Positions 25,733 through 34,924 of a stretch of 64,000 nt of DNA are shown here, in pieces. Position 1 is the first letter of the stretch; each line of letters begins with the position of its first letter. Position numbers and translations under genes: made by a program. The notes beneath the pieces were generated by a model, which was not told where the DNA came from, did not search any database, and was given only the letters and a program-made list of their open reading frames with translations. The DNA comes from Sphingomonas sanxanigenens DSM 19645 = NX02. Its GTDB lineage: Bacteria; Pseudomonadota; Alphaproteobacteria; Sphingomonadales; Sphingomonadaceae. The stretch is taken from NCBI RefSeq assembly GCF_000512205.2, contig NZ_CP006644.1, positions 3,900,520 through 3,964,519 of the forward strand, read 5' to 3'.

Positions 25733-28359
25733 TCCGCGGCGTCCAGCAGCGGCGCAGAGGCGGGCCGGCCGATGCGATAGGCGAAGCGATCCTCGTCGAC
25801 GCCGACGCGCAACGCGGCGATCGCATCACCCTCTGCCTGATGCGTCAGGAACAGCCGCGCGATATCGGGCAGCAGCTGGTTGGTCAGGATCGCATCGATG
25901 ATCCGCCCGCCCGATGCCGGCTCGGTGCAACGCGCAGCGACGAAATCGATCACGCTGTCGTCATAGTCCAGCGCGACGCCATGCGTGTCGGCGACCCGCC
26001 GGCGAATGCGTTCCAGCTTCAGCCGCACGATCCGGTCGAGCATCTCGCCCGACAATGGTCGATAGGGCAGCACGATCAGCCGGCCGAGCAGCGCCGGCGG
26101 GAACGTCTGAAGCAGCGCCGGGCGGATGGCGCCGGCCAGTTCCTCGGGCTCGCGCGCCACCTCGCCATTGCCGGTCAGCGTCGCGATCACATCGGTGCCG
26201 ACGTTGGAGGTGAGCAGGATCAGCGTGTTGCGGAAGTCGATATGCCGGCCTTCCGAGTCCTCCATATAGCCCTTGTCGAACACCTGGAAGAACATCTCGT
26301 GGACGTCGGGATGCGCCTTCTCGACCTCGTCGAGCAGCACGACCGAATAGGGCCGCCGCCTGACCGCCTCGGTCAGCACCCCGCCCTGGCCGTAACCGAC
26401 GTAGCCGGCCGGCGCGCCCTTCAATGTCGAGACGGTATGCGCCTCCTGGAACTCGCTCATGTTGATGACGATCAGGCTGTTCTCGTCCGAGTGGAGCAGC
26501 TCGGCGAGCGCATGCGCGGTCTCGGTCTTGCCGACGCCCGAGGGGCCGCACAGCATGAACACGCCCACCGGCTTCTCGGGATCGTCCAGCCCGGCGCGGC
26601 TTGTCTGGATGCGCCGCGCGATCATCTCCAGCGCGCCATCCTGTCCGACCACGCGCTGGCGGAGCCGATCCGCGAGCGCGAGCGTCGCGCCGATATCGTC
26701 CTTCACCATCCTGCCCATCGGAATGCCGGTCCAGTCCTGCACCACCGCGGCGATGGCCGCGGCATCGACTTCCCCGAACACCAGCGGGGCATCCCCCTGA
26801 AGCGTGCGCAGCGCGGCGATGGCGGCGTCGAACGCCGCGCCGTCGTCGCTTCCGGCGTCCGCCGTCCGCGCCGTGCGGACTGCGGAGATCAGCCGCTTCT
26901 CCTCGGCCCAGCGCGCCTCGATCGCGGCCAGCGCCGCCGCTTCGCCCTCGCGTTCCGCCTCCAGATCGACAATCGTCGCGCCGTCCGAATAGCGCCCGGC
27001 CGCCTCGCGCCGCGCCGCTTCGAGTTCGACATCGAGCAGTTCGATGCGGCGGCGGCGATTCTCGACCGGCGCCGGCGTGCCATGATGAGAGACGGCGACG
27101 CGCGCCGCCGCGGTATCAAGCAGGCTCACCGCCTTGTCCGGAAGCTGCCGCGCATGGATATAGCGCTGCGACAGGCGAACCGCGGCCTCGAGCGCTTCGC
27201 CCAGGATCAGCACGCCATGATGGGCTTCCATCACCGGCCGGACGGACCGGAGCATGGCGATTGCGGTGTCGGTATCGGGCTCTCCGACATGAACCGGCTG
27301 GAACCGGCGGGTGAGCGCGGGATCCTTCTCGAAATATTGGCGATATTCCGCCCAGGTGGTCGCCGCGATCGTGCGCAGCCGGCCGCGCGCGAGCGCCGGC
27401 TTCAGCAGGTTCGCGGCATCGCCGGTGCCCGCCTGCCCGCCCGCGCCGATCAGCGTATGCGCCTCGTCGACGAACAGGATGATCGGCTGCGCAGCCGCCT
27501 CCACCTCGTCGATCACCTGGCGCAGCCTTTTCTCGAACTCGCCCTTCACGCCGGCCCCGGCGGAAAGCAGCCCGATGTCGAGCGCGCGCAGCGCGACGTC
27601 CACCAGCGGCGGCGGTACGTCGCCATCGGCGATGCGCCGGGCCAGCCCCTCGACGACCGCGGTCTTGCCCACGCCGGCCTCGCCGGTGAGGATCGGGTTG
27701 TTCTGGCGGCGGCGCAGCAGGATATCGATCATCTGCCGGATCTCGGCATCGCGGCCGATCACCGCATCGATCTCGCCGCGCCGCGCCTTGGCGGTCAGAT
27801 CGATCGAGAAACGCTCCAGCGCCTCGCCCACCGCCAGGGGCTGTGGTGGGCCGTCGCCGATCGCCGCGGCCGGCGCGTGCTGCTCGCTCGATCCCTTGAC
27901 GATGGCGTCGAACTGCTGCTCCAGCCGCTCGGCAACGATCGCGCGGAACGCCGAGGAGATGGCGAACAGCGCGTTGCGCAAGGTCGGCGTGGTCAGCATT
28001 GCCAGCAGCAGTTGGCCGGTGCGGACACGCCCTTCGCCGAACCGCAGCGACGCGATCAGCCAGCCCTTTTCGATCGCTTCCTCGATCTGTGGCGAGAAAT
28101 CGCTGATCGCGGTCGCACCGCGCGGCAGCATGTCCATCGCACGGACGAGATCTGCCGCCAGAACGGTCTCCGCAACACCGAAATGCGCGCGGATCAGCGC
28201 CACATCGTTCTGCTGGTCCTGCAGCAGCAACTGCAGCCAGTGGACGAGTTCGACATAGGGGTTGCCACGCATGCGGCAGAACGCAGTCGCGCTTTCGATC
28301 GACTTGAGCGCGGTGGGGTTGAGCCGCCCGAACAGGGCGGACCGGCTGATGCCCGTCAT
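25729..28359 (-). CDS. tssH: TssH (ClpV), AAA+ ATPase recycling the contracted sheath
   Basis: The ATG at 28359 (MTGISR) overlaps the tssG stop and gives 876 residues. It has a Clp N-domain of the ClpV type (LNPTALKSIESATAFCRM, ...NPYVELVHWL), a first AAA+ module with Walker A GEAGVGKT and Walker B IILFVDEAH, a middle coiled-coil domain (about 400-500), and a second AAA+ module with Walker A GPSGVGKTET and the VVLLDEVEKAH Walker B. ClpV extracts TssC from contracted sheaths so that subunits can be reused. A longer frame reaching 28539 lies inside tssG and was rejected. Confidence 0.96.
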   Translation of the reverse strand: MTGISRSALFGRLNPTALKSIESATAFCRMRGNPYVELVHWLQLLLQDQQNDVALIRAHFGVAETVLAADLVRAMDMLPRGATAISDFSPQIEEAIEKGWLIASLRFGEGRVRTGQLLLAMLTTPTLRNALFAISSAFRAIVAERLEQQFDAIVKGSSEQHAPAAAIGDGPPQPLAVGEALERFSIDLTAKARRGEIDAVIGRDAEIRQMIDILLRRRQNNPILTGEAGVGKTAVVEGLARRIADGDVPPPLVDVALRALDIGLLSAGAGVKGEFEKRLRQVIDEVEAAAQPIILFVDEAHTLIGAGGQAGTGDAANLLKPALARGRLRTIAATTWAEYRQYFEKDPALTRRFQPVHVGEPDTDTAIAMLRSVRPVMEAHHGVLILGEALEAAVRLSQRYIHARQLPDKAVSLLDTAAARVAVSHHGTPAPVENRRRRIELLDVELEAARREAAGRYSDGATIVDLEAEREGEAAALAAIEARWAEEKRLISAVRTARTADAGSDDGAAFDAAIAALRTLQGDAPLVFGEVDAAAIAAVVQDWTGIPMGRMVKDDIGATLALADRLRQRVVGQDGALEMIARRIQTSRAGLDDPEKPVGVFMLCGPSGVGKTETAHALAELLHSDENSLIVINMSEFQEAHTVSTLKGAPAGYVGYGQGGVLTEAVRRRPYSVVLLDEVEKAHPDVHEMFFQVFDKGYMEDSEGRHIDFRNTLILLTSNVGTDVIATLTGNGEVAREPEELAGAIRPALLQTFPPALLGRLIVLPYRPLSGEMLDRIVRLKLERIRRRVADTHGVALDYDDSVIDFVAARCTEPASGGRIIDAILTNQLLPDIARLFLTHQAEGDAIAALRVGVDEDRFAYRIGRPASAPLLDAAE

Positions 28360-29399
28360 TGCTGTATCTCCTGCATGGCCGATGCACCTGATCGGGCGCG
28401 GCCGCGTAATCTGGTATCGGTGCGGATGCGTGACGCGCGCTGGTCCGGCGCCAGCCAGCTGGTCCAGCCGAGCGCGCCGCGGCCGCCCAGCCGTGCGGGC
28501 GGCGCCAGCGCCTCCGGCAGGGCGAGCTCGATCTCCCATTCGAGGTGCGGAGGCGCGAACGCCGCCAGCGCCTCGCCGACCGCGGCGAAGCGCCGGCCTC
28601 CAGGCAGCAGCGCCTCATAGTCGCGCAGGCCGGCCAGCGTGATGGTGACGCGAAACGCAGCATCCGCCATCGCGACGCGCCCGCCAGCGACCGCATCCTG
28701 CCCGAGCATCGCGAAACCCTGCCCCAGACGCGTGCGATCGGCGGCTTCGATGGACCGCCAGCGCGGCACATATTCGGTCAGGCGGACCGGCGCGCGCAGC
28801 AGGTGGGCAAGCGCATCCTCCAGCGCCACCGCGCTGCGGCGGCCGACATAGAGCGCAGCGTAGCGCAGCCGCGCCGCTGCCGGCAGCGCCGCATCCGCCG
28901 GCACGCCGACCACGGCACCCGTCAGGTCGCCAAGCATCACGGTCAGCCGGTCGTCCGCGGGGCGATCGGCGCTGACATGCGGCACCGCCGCCGCCCAGGC
29001 GCGGTAGAAGAATTGCAGCATCCGGCCGGCGAGCAGATCGAGGAAATCGCCGAACGGCCGGCTGGCGGCGTAACGCTGCTCATAGGATGCGAATTCGGTG
29101 AGGTGGAGCGGCATCGGCCCCATCGGTCCGGTGAGCCCGAGCCAGTGGCCATCGACCCGGCCCCGCCCCTGCGCCACGCTGATCGCCTGCACCGACGCCG
29201 CGGGGAAGGCGAGCGCGGGCGGTTGCCGCAAGGTGACCAGATCCTGCGCCGGCAGCCGCGCCTCACCGATGCGCGGCTGCCCCGGCGCGCGTGCCTCGGT
29301 ACCGCGCAGCAGCGCGAAGGGCGCGTAACGCGCCGCCGCATCTGCCGCCCGCGCGAGAAAGCTCAGATGGGGCGGCGACGGCTCAGGCGCGCTGGCCAT
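28356..29399 (-). CDS. tssG: TssG, T6SS baseplate wedge protein
   Basis: This 347-residue protein matches TssG. It has the LRQPPALAFPAASV region, the strongly conserved GLTGPMGPMPLHLTE (family: GLxGxxGxLPxxYTE), the RPFGDFLDLLAGRMLQFFYRAW stretch (in parts; family: FLDIFxHRxxxLFYRAW) and RLTEYVPRWRSIE. TssG forms the baseplate wedge with TssE and TssF. The ATG at 29399 overlaps the end of tssF by 37 nt, the longest overlap in the operon, and the stop overlaps tssH by 4 nt. Confidence 0.95.
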   Translation of the reverse strand: MASAPEPSPPHLSFLARAADAAARYAPFALLRGTEARAPGQPRIGEARLPAQDLVTLRQPPALAFPAASVQAISVAQGRGRVDGHWLGLTGPMGPMPLHLTEFASYEQRYAASRPFGDFLDLLAGRMLQFFYRAWAAAVPHVSADRPADDRLTVMLGDLTGAVVGVPADAALPAAARLRYAALYVGRRSAVALEDALAHLLRAPVRLTEYVPRWRSIEAADRTRLGQGFAMLGQDAVAGGRVAMADAAFRVTITLAGLRDYEALLPGGRRFAAVGEALAAFAPPHLEWEIELALPEALAPPARLGGRGALGWTSWLAPDQRASRIRTDTRLRGRARSGASAMQEIQQ

Positions 29400-31210
29400 T
29401 GCACGAACCTCCCTTCATGAACGCTCTCGAATGCGGTCTCGGTAAAGCTGTTGACCGCGGCGAATTCTGCAAGGAAACGCTCGACGACCGCGCCGAACAG
29501 AAACATGCGCGCCTCATCGAAACTCGCATCGTCCAGCCGGATGAGCACCCCCTCCCCGTTGACGAACCCCTTGGCGGCGCCGGGGGCGCGGCGCATGACC
29601 GGCCGCGCATGGATGGCGAGGACGCCATCGATCTGACGCCGATGCGCCGCTTCCTCGGGCCGCGCATAGAGCGCCAGATGCTCGCGCAGCGCAGCAGCGT
29701 CGCCATCCGCGCCGATCAGCGCGCTGTAATTGGGCGTCAGATGCGCGATGACGCGCCAGGCGGCATCGCCGATCGCCAGAGGCGGCCGCGGTCGGGTCGG
29801 CTGCACGATCGCGCGCACCGCGCGCACGGGCACGCCATGGACATGAAAATCGGTGGCGCCGCCGAGCCGCAACCGCAGCGGCAGTTCCCGGTTGGTCACC
29901 AGCGCCCGCACCGCCAGCTCGCGCACGCCGTCCAGCGCCTGCGGATCGCCGGGTGCCGTCAGCCCGATCCAGCTTTCCGTGCCGAGATAGTCCGTGCGGC
30001 GGCGCGCGCGCTGCTCTCGCGTCGACAGCCGGCGATGGCGCAACCGCACGGTGTATGACAGCGCATGATCCCAGTCGTGCAACAGACCGGCGCGATCGTG
30101 CAGCGGCGCAACGGGACGGCCATCGGCCCCATCCTCGCCATGCGCGGTGACCGTGAGGATGCGGAACAGCTCATAATCCAGCGGGCGGGCGCGGTCGGCG
30201 ATGAGCTGCCATTCATGGTCGAAGCCGCTGACGGCGACGCGATCGAGCTGCTTTTCGAAAAGGTTGATCGCCGGCGTCGCGAACAGCCGGAAATTGCCGG
30301 CATGAACCGCGCCTGCCAGTGCCGGCACGGCGCGGCGGAAAAACAGCACCACGTCGCAGCGATCGGTGCAGCCTGCAAAGGCCCTCGCCAGCCCTTGGAG
30401 ACCGACGAAGTGGAAGCGCTGCGGCATCGCGAAATATTCGGACAGCAGCCGATAGCCGCGGAACGATGGCAGGCTCGCGGGGAGCAGCGCATCATCGTCG
30501 TCGAAACCGATCTGCACGGGCAGCGGCAACGCCGCCGGCGTCACCCCGTCAGGCGGACCGGCCGAGACGGCAACGCAATCGCCGATCAGCTGACGATACA
30601 GCTCACCCGGCACGATTTCGGCGCCGTCTAGGTGGATCGGGAGCGACCCGGGGGCGAGGTCGCGCAGGCTGGCACCTGCCTGCGCCTCGATGCGCAGCCG
30701 CAGCCCGGCGCGCGCATCGGCGGGAATAGCCGGATACAGGCCCGAAAGGCTTGCCGGCGTCGGCAGATATTCCGCCTCGACGATCCGGAACGGCCAAAGG
30801 GTGACGGGGTGCGCGGTGCGGAAGGCGACGCGCGTCGCCCCCTCATCCCCCGCCACCGCCTCGAGCAGCGTACCGCGCTCGATCGCGACGCCCTCGCCAA
30901 GCGCGGCTTCGCCCTCGCGCGGCTCGAAAGCCACCACGCACATCGACGGCGTCGGCGCGACATAATGCGGCTGCAGCGCCGAAAGCAGATATTGGGTGAA
31001 TTGCGGGAACTGGTCGTCCAGCTTCAGCCTGACGCGCGCGCCAAGAAACGCCACGCCTTCGAGCAGCCGTTCGACATGGGGGTCGGGTTCGCCCGGCGCG
31101 TCGAGGCCCAGGCGACCGGCAACCGCCGCATGCTCGATGCCGAACGCGCGCGCGGACTCCCGCAGATAGAGCAGTTCGTCATTATAGGCGCGGAGCAGCC
31201 GGGGATCCAT
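29363..31210 (-). CDS. tssF: TssF, T6SS baseplate wedge protein
   Basis: The 615-residue protein opens MDPRLLRAYNDELLYLRESARAFG (in parts), the near-invariant TssF start, followed by DPHVERLLEGVAFLGARV and FPQFTQYLLSALQPHYVAPTPSM (in parts). The C-terminal end LNEFAAVNSFTETAF-like segment is also typical. TssF binds TssG in the baseplate wedge. The ATG at 31210 shares its A with the tssE stop; a GTG one codon upstream is possible. Confidence 0.96.
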   Translation of the reverse strand: MDPRLLRAYNDELLYLRESARAFGIEHAAVAGRLGLDAPGEPDPHVERLLEGVAFLGARVRLKLDDQFPQFTQYLLSALQPHYVAPTPSMCVVAFEPREGEAALGEGVAIERGTLLEAVAGDEGATRVAFRTAHPVTLWPFRIVEAEYLPTPASLSGLYPAIPADARAGLRLRIEAQAGASLRDLAPGSLPIHLDGAEIVPGELYRQLIGDCVAVSAGPPDGVTPAALPLPVQIGFDDDDALLPASLPSFRGYRLLSEYFAMPQRFHFVGLQGLARAFAGCTDRCDVVLFFRRAVPALAGAVHAGNFRLFATPAINLFEKQLDRVAVSGFDHEWQLIADRARPLDYELFRILTVTAHGEDGADGRPVAPLHDRAGLLHDWDHALSYTVRLRHRRLSTREQRARRRTDYLGTESWIGLTAPGDPQALDGVRELAVRALVTNRELPLRLRLGGATDFHVHGVPVRAVRAIVQPTRPRPPLAIGDAAWRVIAHLTPNYSALIGADGDAAALREHLALYARPEEAAHRRQIDGVLAIHARPVMRRAPGAAKGFVNGEGVLIRLDDASFDEARMFLFGAVVERFLAEFAAVNSFTETAFESVHEGRFVQWPARLSRRRPI

Positions 31211-31740
31211 CACGCCCCCGACAAGGCGACGGCACCGGTGTCGATCTCGACATCGGTGCGGACCTCGACATCCATTGCCGCAACCGCGGCACTGATGTCG
31301 CCCCGGATGACGAAGGACACCACATTGGGCCGGGCATCTTCCTGCGCTGGCTGAACCGTGACGCTGTCGGTGGCGATCCGCGGCTCGAAGAGCTGCACCG
31401 CGCGCCGCATCTCGTGCGCGCGATCGTCGATCGCCTGGCGATGAAGCAGCTTGCCGGAAAGATCCCCCAGGCCATAATTGAGCACTGAACTCGCCACGGC
31501 GGTGCAGTCGTCCAGGCTCTGCGCCGCGGCGAAGTTGGTCGTGTTGAGCAGCCAGTGCAATTCCCGCAACACGGTGGCGCGCAGCGCTGCCTCGTTGAAC
31601 CGCTCCAGTCGCGGCGCGCTGTAGACGCGCAGGTTGGAACGATCGAGCGCGGCGCCGGCAGCCTCCGCTTCGCTGCCGCCGTCAAGCACGATGCCGGCGG
31701 CAAGCTTGTCGAACAGGGTCGGATTGAAGCGGCTGGCCAT
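31210..31740 (-). CDS. tssE: TssE, gp25-like baseplate protein; first gene of the large T6SS operon
   Basis: This 176-residue protein begins with FNPTLFDKLAAG and contains the gp25-like core: VLRELHWLLNTTNF, SVLNYGLGDLSG, IRRAVQLFEPRI-like (here MRRAVQLFEPRI) and the final VRTDVEIDTGAV. TssE is the sheath-initiating baseplate protein. It heads the operon tssE-F-G-H-kinase-K-L-M-tagF-pppA, in which nearly every junction is a 4-nt or similar overlap. Only 79 nt separate its start from the next gene (LysE family), so the promoter must lie in 31741-31819 or inside that gene. Confidence 0.95.
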   Translation of the reverse strand: MASRFNPTLFDKLAAGIVLDGGSEAEAAGAALDRSNLRVYSAPRLERFNEAALRATVLRELHWLLNTTNFAAAQSLDDCTAVASSVLNYGLGDLSGKLLHRQAIDDRAHEMRRAVQLFEPRIATDSVTVQPAQEDARPNVVSFVIRGDISAAVAAMDVEVRTDVEIDTGAVALSGA

Positions 31741-31806
31741 GTCGTGAATGTCGGCGCGGCGGGCTGCACGACGATTTCGCCGGGCCCGCGCTGTGTTACG
31801 ATTGTC

Positions 31807-31816
31807 GCAACCGACG
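31807..31816 (-). promoter_or_regulatory. 10-mer CGTCGGTTGC upstream of tssE, also present upstream of the M23 gene
   Basis: On the minus strand CGTCGGTTGC lies 67 nt before the tssE start. The same 10-mer is on the plus strand at 6911-6920, 94 nt before the M23 peptidase start in the tssB divergent region. It could mark a shared regulator of the T6SS units or be chance in G/C-rich DNA. Confidence 0.25.
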
Positions 31817-31819
31817 CCG

Positions 31820-32455
31820 TCAGGCGAGCGCGCCGCTCGCGAGACTGAGATGGAAGCCGAGCAGGATGAGGACCATGCCGGTAACGCGATCGAGACCCGC
31901 CATCACCTGCGGGCGTTGCAAGGCCGGGCGGATCAGGCCGGTCGCCACCGCAAGGAGGACGAACCAACTCGTGGCGAGCCCGACATGGGCAAGCGCGAGG
32001 GTGAAGGCGGAATCGCCCGCGCCCGCGCCCTCCGGCACGAATTGCGGCAATAATGTCAGGTAGAACAGGCCAACCTTGGGGTTCAGGATGTTGGTCGTGA
32101 AACCGCGGCCTGCGGCTTGGGCCAGCGTCGGCGCTTGCGGCGCGGCGGCACCCGCCATGGAGAAGGCGCGGCGCGGCGCCAGCAGCAGGTTCACGCCGAG
32201 CCAGCCGAGATAGGCGGCCCCTACCCATTTGAGCGTGACGAACAGTATCGGGAACGCTGCGAACAGCGTGCCGACGCCGAATGCCGCCGCGCTGCCCCAG
32301 CACAGGCAGCCGATGCCGATGCCCAGTGCCGCGGCGGCACCATGCCTGGCCCCCTCGACCGCGGCGGTGCGCAGCACCATCGCGGTGTCGAGTCCAGGCG
32401 CCATGGTAAGGATCGTCGCCGTTCCCAGGAAGGCGAGGAGCGTATCCGAATTCAT
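31820..32455 (-). CDS. LysE/RhtB-family amino-acid exporter
   Basis: The ATG at 32455 (MNSDTLLAF) gives 211 residues, the standard family length. Six hydrophobic segments are visible, with the N-terminal MAPGLDTAMVLR in place of the family PGPxxxxV motif, and GFTTNILNPKVGLFYLTLLPQFV (in parts), which is the diagnostic NPKxxxFFxxxxPQF motif. Members export amino acids or related small molecules from the cytoplasm. The gene is co-directional with and just upstream of tssE, but is probably independent. A frame extending to 32533 lacks membrane character and is not used. Confidence 0.92.
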   Translation of the reverse strand: MNSDTLLAFLGTATILTMAPGLDTAMVLRTAAVEGARHGAAAALGIGIGCLCWGSAAAFGVGTLFAAFPILFVTLKWVGAAYLGWLGVNLLLAPRRAFSMAGAAAPQAPTLAQAAGRGFTTNILNPKVGLFYLTLLPQFVPEGAGAGDSAFTLALAHVGLATSWFVLLAVATGLIRPALQRPQVMAGLDRVTGMVLILLGFHLSLASGALA

Positions 32456-32749
32456 TTTGGGTCTCATCCAGCCAGCACCCGAAGTCCGGTCGCCGAAAAT
32501 GCGCCGCGGCTGCTGCATGTTGCGACCGGGCATCTGACGATCTCGCGTTGCGGTACAGCTTCAGTCGTCGCGGCTGCATGTTTCATCTGTAACCTTCGCA
32601 GCGCATGCGGTTCATGACGTTCGTAATCGTCACCATGGTCGATGGCACAGAAATGTAGCGGCGCCGACTTAACCCCGCCGGCAGAATCGCGGCACCGTTC
32701 TCGATGACCCGAGCGATGGCGTGCGTCCCTTCAAGATGAGTATGCGTAA

Positions 32750-34069
32750 ATGAAGATCATCATCGCGGCCACACCCGCCACAGGGCATCTCAACCCCGTA
32801 CTCGGCGTCGCCCGAACGCTGATCGATCGTGGACATGAGGTTCATGTCTTCACCGGTCAGCTATTCCGCGCGCGCGTCGAGAGCGTCGGCGCACGATTGC
32901 ATCCCCTCCCCGCGTCCGCCGAATTCGACGCGCTGGATCTCGACAGCAGCTTTCCCGGCCGCGCCGGCCTAACCGGCATGGATATCTTGAATTTCGACTT
33001 CAAGCACATCTTCTTCGGCAACCTCGCCGCGCAGTATCGGGGCCTTCAGGCGCTGATCGCCGAGATCGAGCCCGACGCGATCATCGCCGACGCCTTCTTC
33101 TTCGGGATCGTGCCGCTGATGCTCCAGCCGCGCGCCAACCGCCCGGTCATCGCCATCTGCGGCGTCACCTTCCTGGGGCTGCCCCGTGCGGACGGGCTGC
33201 CGCACGGTCCCGGCCTGCCATTCCTCGACGCGGACGAGCGGCCGGCCCAGGCGGCCGAGATGCGCGCCGGTGCCGAGGCCGCGATGCGTCCCATCCAGGA
33301 CATGTATGAGGCGGCGCTGCGCGACGTCGGCGTCGAGCCGGTCGGCACTGCGCTGGGCGTAACCACCAGCCATGCCGACATTTTCTGGCAAGGCGGCGTC
33401 CCCGAGTTCGAATATCCCCAGACGGACCTGCCGCCGCATGTGAGCTTTGCCGGGCTCTGGCCGGCGACGCCCGCGCCGGCGCCCTTGCCGGACTGGGCGC
33501 TGGATCTCGACACCGGGCGCCGCGTCGTGTTCGTCACGCAGGGGACGGTGGCCAATGGCGATCTCGACAAGCTCGTGCTGCCGACGATGCGCGCGCTTGC
33601 AGACCGGGACGATCTGCTGGTGATCGGAACCGCCGGCGGCCGCGATCCGGGCGATCTGGCCGACAGCATCCCCGCCAATGCCCGTCTTGCGGCCTATCTG
33701 CCGCTCGACTGGCTGCTGCCGCGCGTCGATGCGATGGTGACCAATGGCGGCTTCGGCACGGTCATCCAGGCGCTCGCCGCGGGCGTTCCGCTGGTCGTCG
33801 CGGGCGCCACGGAAGACAAGCCGGAGGTGGCGGCGCGCGTCGACCGCTCGGGTGCGGGCATCGACCTGCGAACCGAACGTCCCGACGAGACGATGCTTCG
33901 GTCCGCAATCAGCGCATTGCTGGACGCGCCCAAGCATCGCGCCGCCGCATCGAGGCTGCGTGATGCCTTCGCGCGTCATGACGCCGGCCGGATCATCGCC
34001 GGGCAGTTGCACCAGGCGGTGGCAGCGCGGCACGGTTCCGACCGACAGGAACCCATCGCCGCCGAGTGA
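32750..34069 (+). CDS. Family 1 (MGT/UGT-type) glycosyltransferase
   Basis: The 439-residue protein has a GT-B fold pattern. The N-terminal MKIIIAATPATGHLNPVLGVARTL contains the acceptor-side GHLNP with its likely catalytic His (His15-region). The C-terminal domain has VVFVTQGTVAN and the nucleotide-sugar-binding TNGGFGTVIQALAAGVPLVV (family: xHGGxGTxxEALxxGVPxxxxP). Such enzymes move a sugar from a UDP- or TDP-donor to small hydrophobic acceptors such as carotenoids, macrolides, flavonoids or sterols. In sphingomonads carotenoid glycosylation is one option, but no carotenoid gene is nearby. It is a single gene; the 294-nt spacer upstream (32456-32749) shows no gene. Confidence 0.9.
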   Translation: MKIIIAATPATGHLNPVLGVARTLIDRGHEVHVFTGQLFRARVESVGARLHPLPASAEFDALDLDSSFPGRAGLTGMDILNFDFKHIFFGNLAAQYRGLQALIAEIEPDAIIADAFFFGIVPLMLQPRANRPVIAICGVTFLGLPRADGLPHGPGLPFLDADERPAQAAEMRAGAEAAMRPIQDMYEAALRDVGVEPVGTALGVTTSHADIFWQGGVPEFEYPQTDLPPHVSFAGLWPATPAPAPLPDWALDLDTGRRVVFVTQGTVANGDLDKLVLPTMRALADRDDLLVIGTAGGRDPGDLADSIPANARLAAYLPLDWLLPRVDAMVTNGGFGTVIQALAAGVPLVVAGATEDKPEVAARVDRSGAGIDLRTERPDETMLRSAISALLDAPKHRAAASRLRDAFARHDAGRIIAGQLHQAVAARHGSDRQEPIAAE

Positions 34070-34073
34070 AGCG

Positions 34074-34082
34074 TGCTATAAT
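34074..34082 (+). promoter_or_regulatory. Extended -10 promoter-like TGCTATAAT upstream of the response regulator
   Basis: TGCTATAAT begins 4 nt after the glycosyltransferase stop and ends 84 nt before the response-regulator start. The TG one base before TATAAT is an extended -10 element; no good -35 hexamer is seen. It would drive the three-gene signalling operon. Confidence 0.4.
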
Positions 34083-34165
34083 TTTTCAATCTTGGCGCTT
34101 CGGGGTCGGCAAGGGCCAATCCTCTGCCTATCTTTCCATTCGAATTCAGCAGCGAGAACAAAGTC

Positions 34166-34924
34166 ATGGCGAGCGTACCAACCGCGCCAGAACCCGGCAC
34201 CTTGCAGTTCGGACGCGTTCTGGTGATCGACGACGATCCAGCGATGCGTGAGATGATCGCAACCTTCCTCAGCCGCCACAATGCGTCGGCCGTGGGGTTG
34301 GGCGATCCCGACCATGTCGTTCAGCAGATCGATGGCGGCGGTTTCAACCTGGTGATTCTCGACGTCCAGCTCGGCGACAAGGACGGGTTCGACGTTCTGC
34401 GCCGCATCCGCGAGCGATCCGACATCCCCGTCATCATCATCACCGGCCAGCGGCAGGACGAGATCGATCGCATCATCGGCCTGGAGCTGGGCGCGGACGA
34501 TTATCTGACCAAGCCGTTCAGCCTGCACGAACTGCTGGCACGCGCCCGCGCCACGTTGCGCCGCCAGGAAGTGGGCCGGCAATCTCAGCGGCTTCCGGTG
34601 CAAAGGGGCGGCTATCGCTTCAACGGCTGGACGGTGCACCGCAAGACGCGCTCGCTGACGGATGCTGCGGGTCAGGACGTTCCGCTCACCAAGGGCGAAT
34701 ATGCGCTGCTGGTAGCCTTTCTCGATGCGCCCAATCGCGTGCTGTCGCGCGAGCATCTGTTGCAGGCGACGCGTACGCATGAGGACATCTACGATCGCAG
34801 CATCGATGTGCAGGTGCTGCGGCTCCGGCGCAAGCTGGAGCGCGATCCCGCCAATCCGGCGTTGATCCGTACCGAACGGGGGGTGGGCTATATCTTCGAT
34901 GCCGTGGTCGAACAATTCTTCTGA
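34166..34924 (+). CDS. OmpR/PhoB-family response regulator
   Basis: The 252-residue protein has an N-terminal receiver domain with acidic residues in VIDDD (22-24), phospho-acceptor Asp66 in LVILDVQ and Lys116 in YLTKPF. A C-terminal winged-helix domain follows (about 150-245) with LTKGEYALL, LSREHLL and the usual VDVQVLRLRRKLE and IRTERGVGYIF stretches. It should bind DNA when phosphorylated. The gene overlaps the cytochrome c peroxidase-like gene by 26 nt, which in turn overlaps a histidine kinase gene by 4 nt. All three thus form one operon and the kinase is the probable partner. Confidence 0.95.
   Translation: MASVPTAPEPGTLQFGRVLVIDDDPAMREMIATFLSRHNASAVGLGDPDHVVQQIDGGGFNLVILDVQLGDKDGFDVLRRIRERSDIPVIIITGQRQDEIDRIIGLELGADDYLTKPFSLHELLARARATLRRQEVGRQSQRLPVQRGGYRFNGWTVHRKTRSLTDAAGQDVPLTKGEYALLVAFLDAPNRVLSREHLLQATRTHEDIYDRSIDVQVLRLRRKLERDPANPALIRTERGVGYIFDAVVEQFF

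Noticed and set aside
25840-28620. Plus-strand open frame of 926 codons opposite tssH
   Set aside because: Mirror frame of ClpV codon bias; no domain, signal or ribosome-binding support.
31741-31819. Sigma-54 promoter before the large T6SS operon
   Set aside because: No TGGCAC-N5-TTGC-like pair was found there or in the tssB divergent region.
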